Source: Actinospica acidithermotolerans | GTDB lineage: Bacteria; Actinomycetota; Actinomycetes; Streptomycetales; Catenulisporaceae | DNA length: 60,391 nt | Direction: 5' to 3' | Assembly (NCBI RefSeq): GCF_018139625.1 | Contig: NZ_JAGSOH010000032.1 | Location: forward strand, 1-60,391 | In this document: in pieces, positions 59,755 through 60,391 of the stretch | Position numbering within the stretch: the stretch's first letter is position 1 | Layout of the letters: each line of letters opens with the position of its first letter | The notes under the pieces: generated by a model | The model's input: the letters and a program-made list of their open reading frames with translations, nothing else | Database searches by the model: none | What the model was told of the DNA's origin: nothing | Position numbers and translations under genes: made by a program

Positions 59755-60391
59755 ATGCGAAGAGGCATACGCCGGCTCTCCAGCCAGATCTTCATCGGCC
59801 AGGTGCTGATCCTGGTGGCGACGATGCTGGTCGGCTTCGGGCTGTTCGCGAAGGAGCAGCGGGCGCAGCTGGACGTGCAGTACGAGGACCGGGCGCTGAC
59901 CGTCGCCCAGGCCGCGGCGGCCGACACCGAGATCCGCGAATGCCTCTCCCCCGGCTCGGACCCCTGCGGGAACCTGGTGCAGGAGATCGCCTCGGAGATG
60001 CAGCGCAACACCGGCGCGACGTACATCGTGGTCATCGACATGAACCGGGTGCGGCACTCGCATCCGAACCCCGCGGAGATCGGCCAGAGGATCGCCGAGC
60101 CGATCGCGACGCTGGACGGGCGCCCGCACGTGGACGTCGACGCGGGCAGCCTTGGCCGTTCGGCGAACGGCAAGGCGCCGCTGTACGCGATGGACGGCAC
60201 GACGATGATCGGCGAGGTCTCGGCCGGCATCCTGGAGAGCTCGGTCACCTCCGCGCTGTGGTCAGTGCTCCCGGTCTACGCCGAGTGGTTCGCCGTCGCG
60301 CTGCTGATCGGCGCCGCCGCGTCCTGGCTGCTCGCGCACCGGCTCAAGAAGCGCACGTTCGGCCTGGAGCTGGACGAGATCGCGAAGCTCC
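59755..60391 (+). CDS. DcuS/CitA-type sensor histidine kinase, cut by the window end
   Basis: The frame from ATG 59755 stays open to the last base, 212 residues. It reads MRRGIRRLSSQIFIGQVLIL (first membrane helix), then an extracytoplasmic PAS-like domain with ECLSPGSDPCGNLVQEIASE and ATYIVVIDMNRVRHSHPNP, a second helix (WFAVALLIGAAASWLLAHRL), then KKRTFGLELDEIAKL, the juncture before the cytoplasmic PAS of CitA/DcuS kinases. The RxSHP motif is the citrate/C4-dicarboxylate-binding signature. Divergent from the ABC operon, so it probably senses and controls uptake of a carboxylate. The kinase domain and response regulator lie outside the window. Confidence 0.88.
   Translation, partial: MRRGIRRLSSQIFIGQVLILVATMLVGFGLFAKEQRAQLDVQYEDRALTVAQAAAADTEIRECLSPGSDPCGNLVQEIASEMQRNTGATYIVVIDMNRVRHSHPNPAEIGQRIAEPIATLDGRPHVDVDAGSLGRSANGKAPLYAMDGTTMIGEVSAGILESSVTSALWSVLPVYAEWFAVALLIGAAASWLLAHRLKKRTFGLELDEIAKL

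Overview
The window is about 60 kb of very GC-rich chromosomal DNA with dense coding, GTG/TTG starts and many 4-bp ATGA gene overlaps. F420-type LLM oxidoreductase, RICIN-lectin, ROK, LysR, TetR and GntR genes are abundant, and the sugar ABC operon has no ATPase of its own. This points to a soil, mycelial-type actinobacterium; a streptomycete or Catenulisporales relative is my inference, not a demonstrated assignment. No rRNA, tRNA, CRISPR array, transposase or phage gene was seen.

Left part (1-13240): a partial BlaR1-type M56 peptidase and a DedA protein; gluconokinase preceded by a 45-codon relic of an AraC regulator; an archaeal-type aspartyl-tRNA synthetase behind a T-box leader with a GAC (Asp) specifier; a membrane PAS/GGDEF/EAL protein with a broken GGDEF motif; an MFS exporter; an aldo/keto reductase divergent from a LysR regulator; a Nei-type DNA glycosylase; a DUF6204 protein; and an LLM oxidoreductase. 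Region 13493-21515 (minus strand) is an acyl-CoA carboxylase operon: AtuA-like protein, carboxyltransferase, biotin carboxylase/BCCP, acyl-CoA dehydrogenase, enoyl-CoA hydratase and TetR. It fits branched-chain or acyclic-terpene acyl-CoA breakdown.

Middle (21683-42986): a RibD/DHFR-fold reductase, a QPTQ-repeat membrane lectin, a disulfide-type flavoprotein, a Gfo/Idh oxidoreductase, a GntR/ABC pair, and a complete polyol operon (DeoR, binding lipoprotein, two permeases, mannitol-type dehydrogenase, PfkB kinase). Next come a Tat-exported cholesterol-oxidase-like flavoprotein, a ferredoxin reductase, a second RibD-like reductase, a cupredoxin lipoprotein and a VOC protein.

Right part (42994-50689, minus strand) is the most striking block. 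A 14-TM MFS transporter and a secreted tannase lie upstream of GntR, GalB (4-oxalomesaconate hydratase), GalC (aldolase), GalD (tautomerase) and a VOC-fold extradiol dioxygenase. Read together it is a gallotannin-to-pyruvate/oxaloacetate pathway. The ring-cleavage slot, filled in known gallate degraders by a LigAB-type enzyme (GalA/DesB), is here occupied by a type I (VOC) dioxygenase. This is the best candidate for an undescribed system.

The end of the window (50873-60391) has a ROK regulator, an electron-transfer operon (Ser-rich membrane peptide, ApbE, ferric-reductase-like cytochrome, NuoF-like flavoprotein, ferredoxin), an NMT1/SsuA-type ABC transporter, and the start of a divergent DcuS/CitA-type sensor kinase cut by the window end. 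Short tandem repeats (15, 21, about 21, 31 and 90 bp units) sit just behind the 3' ends of several genes.
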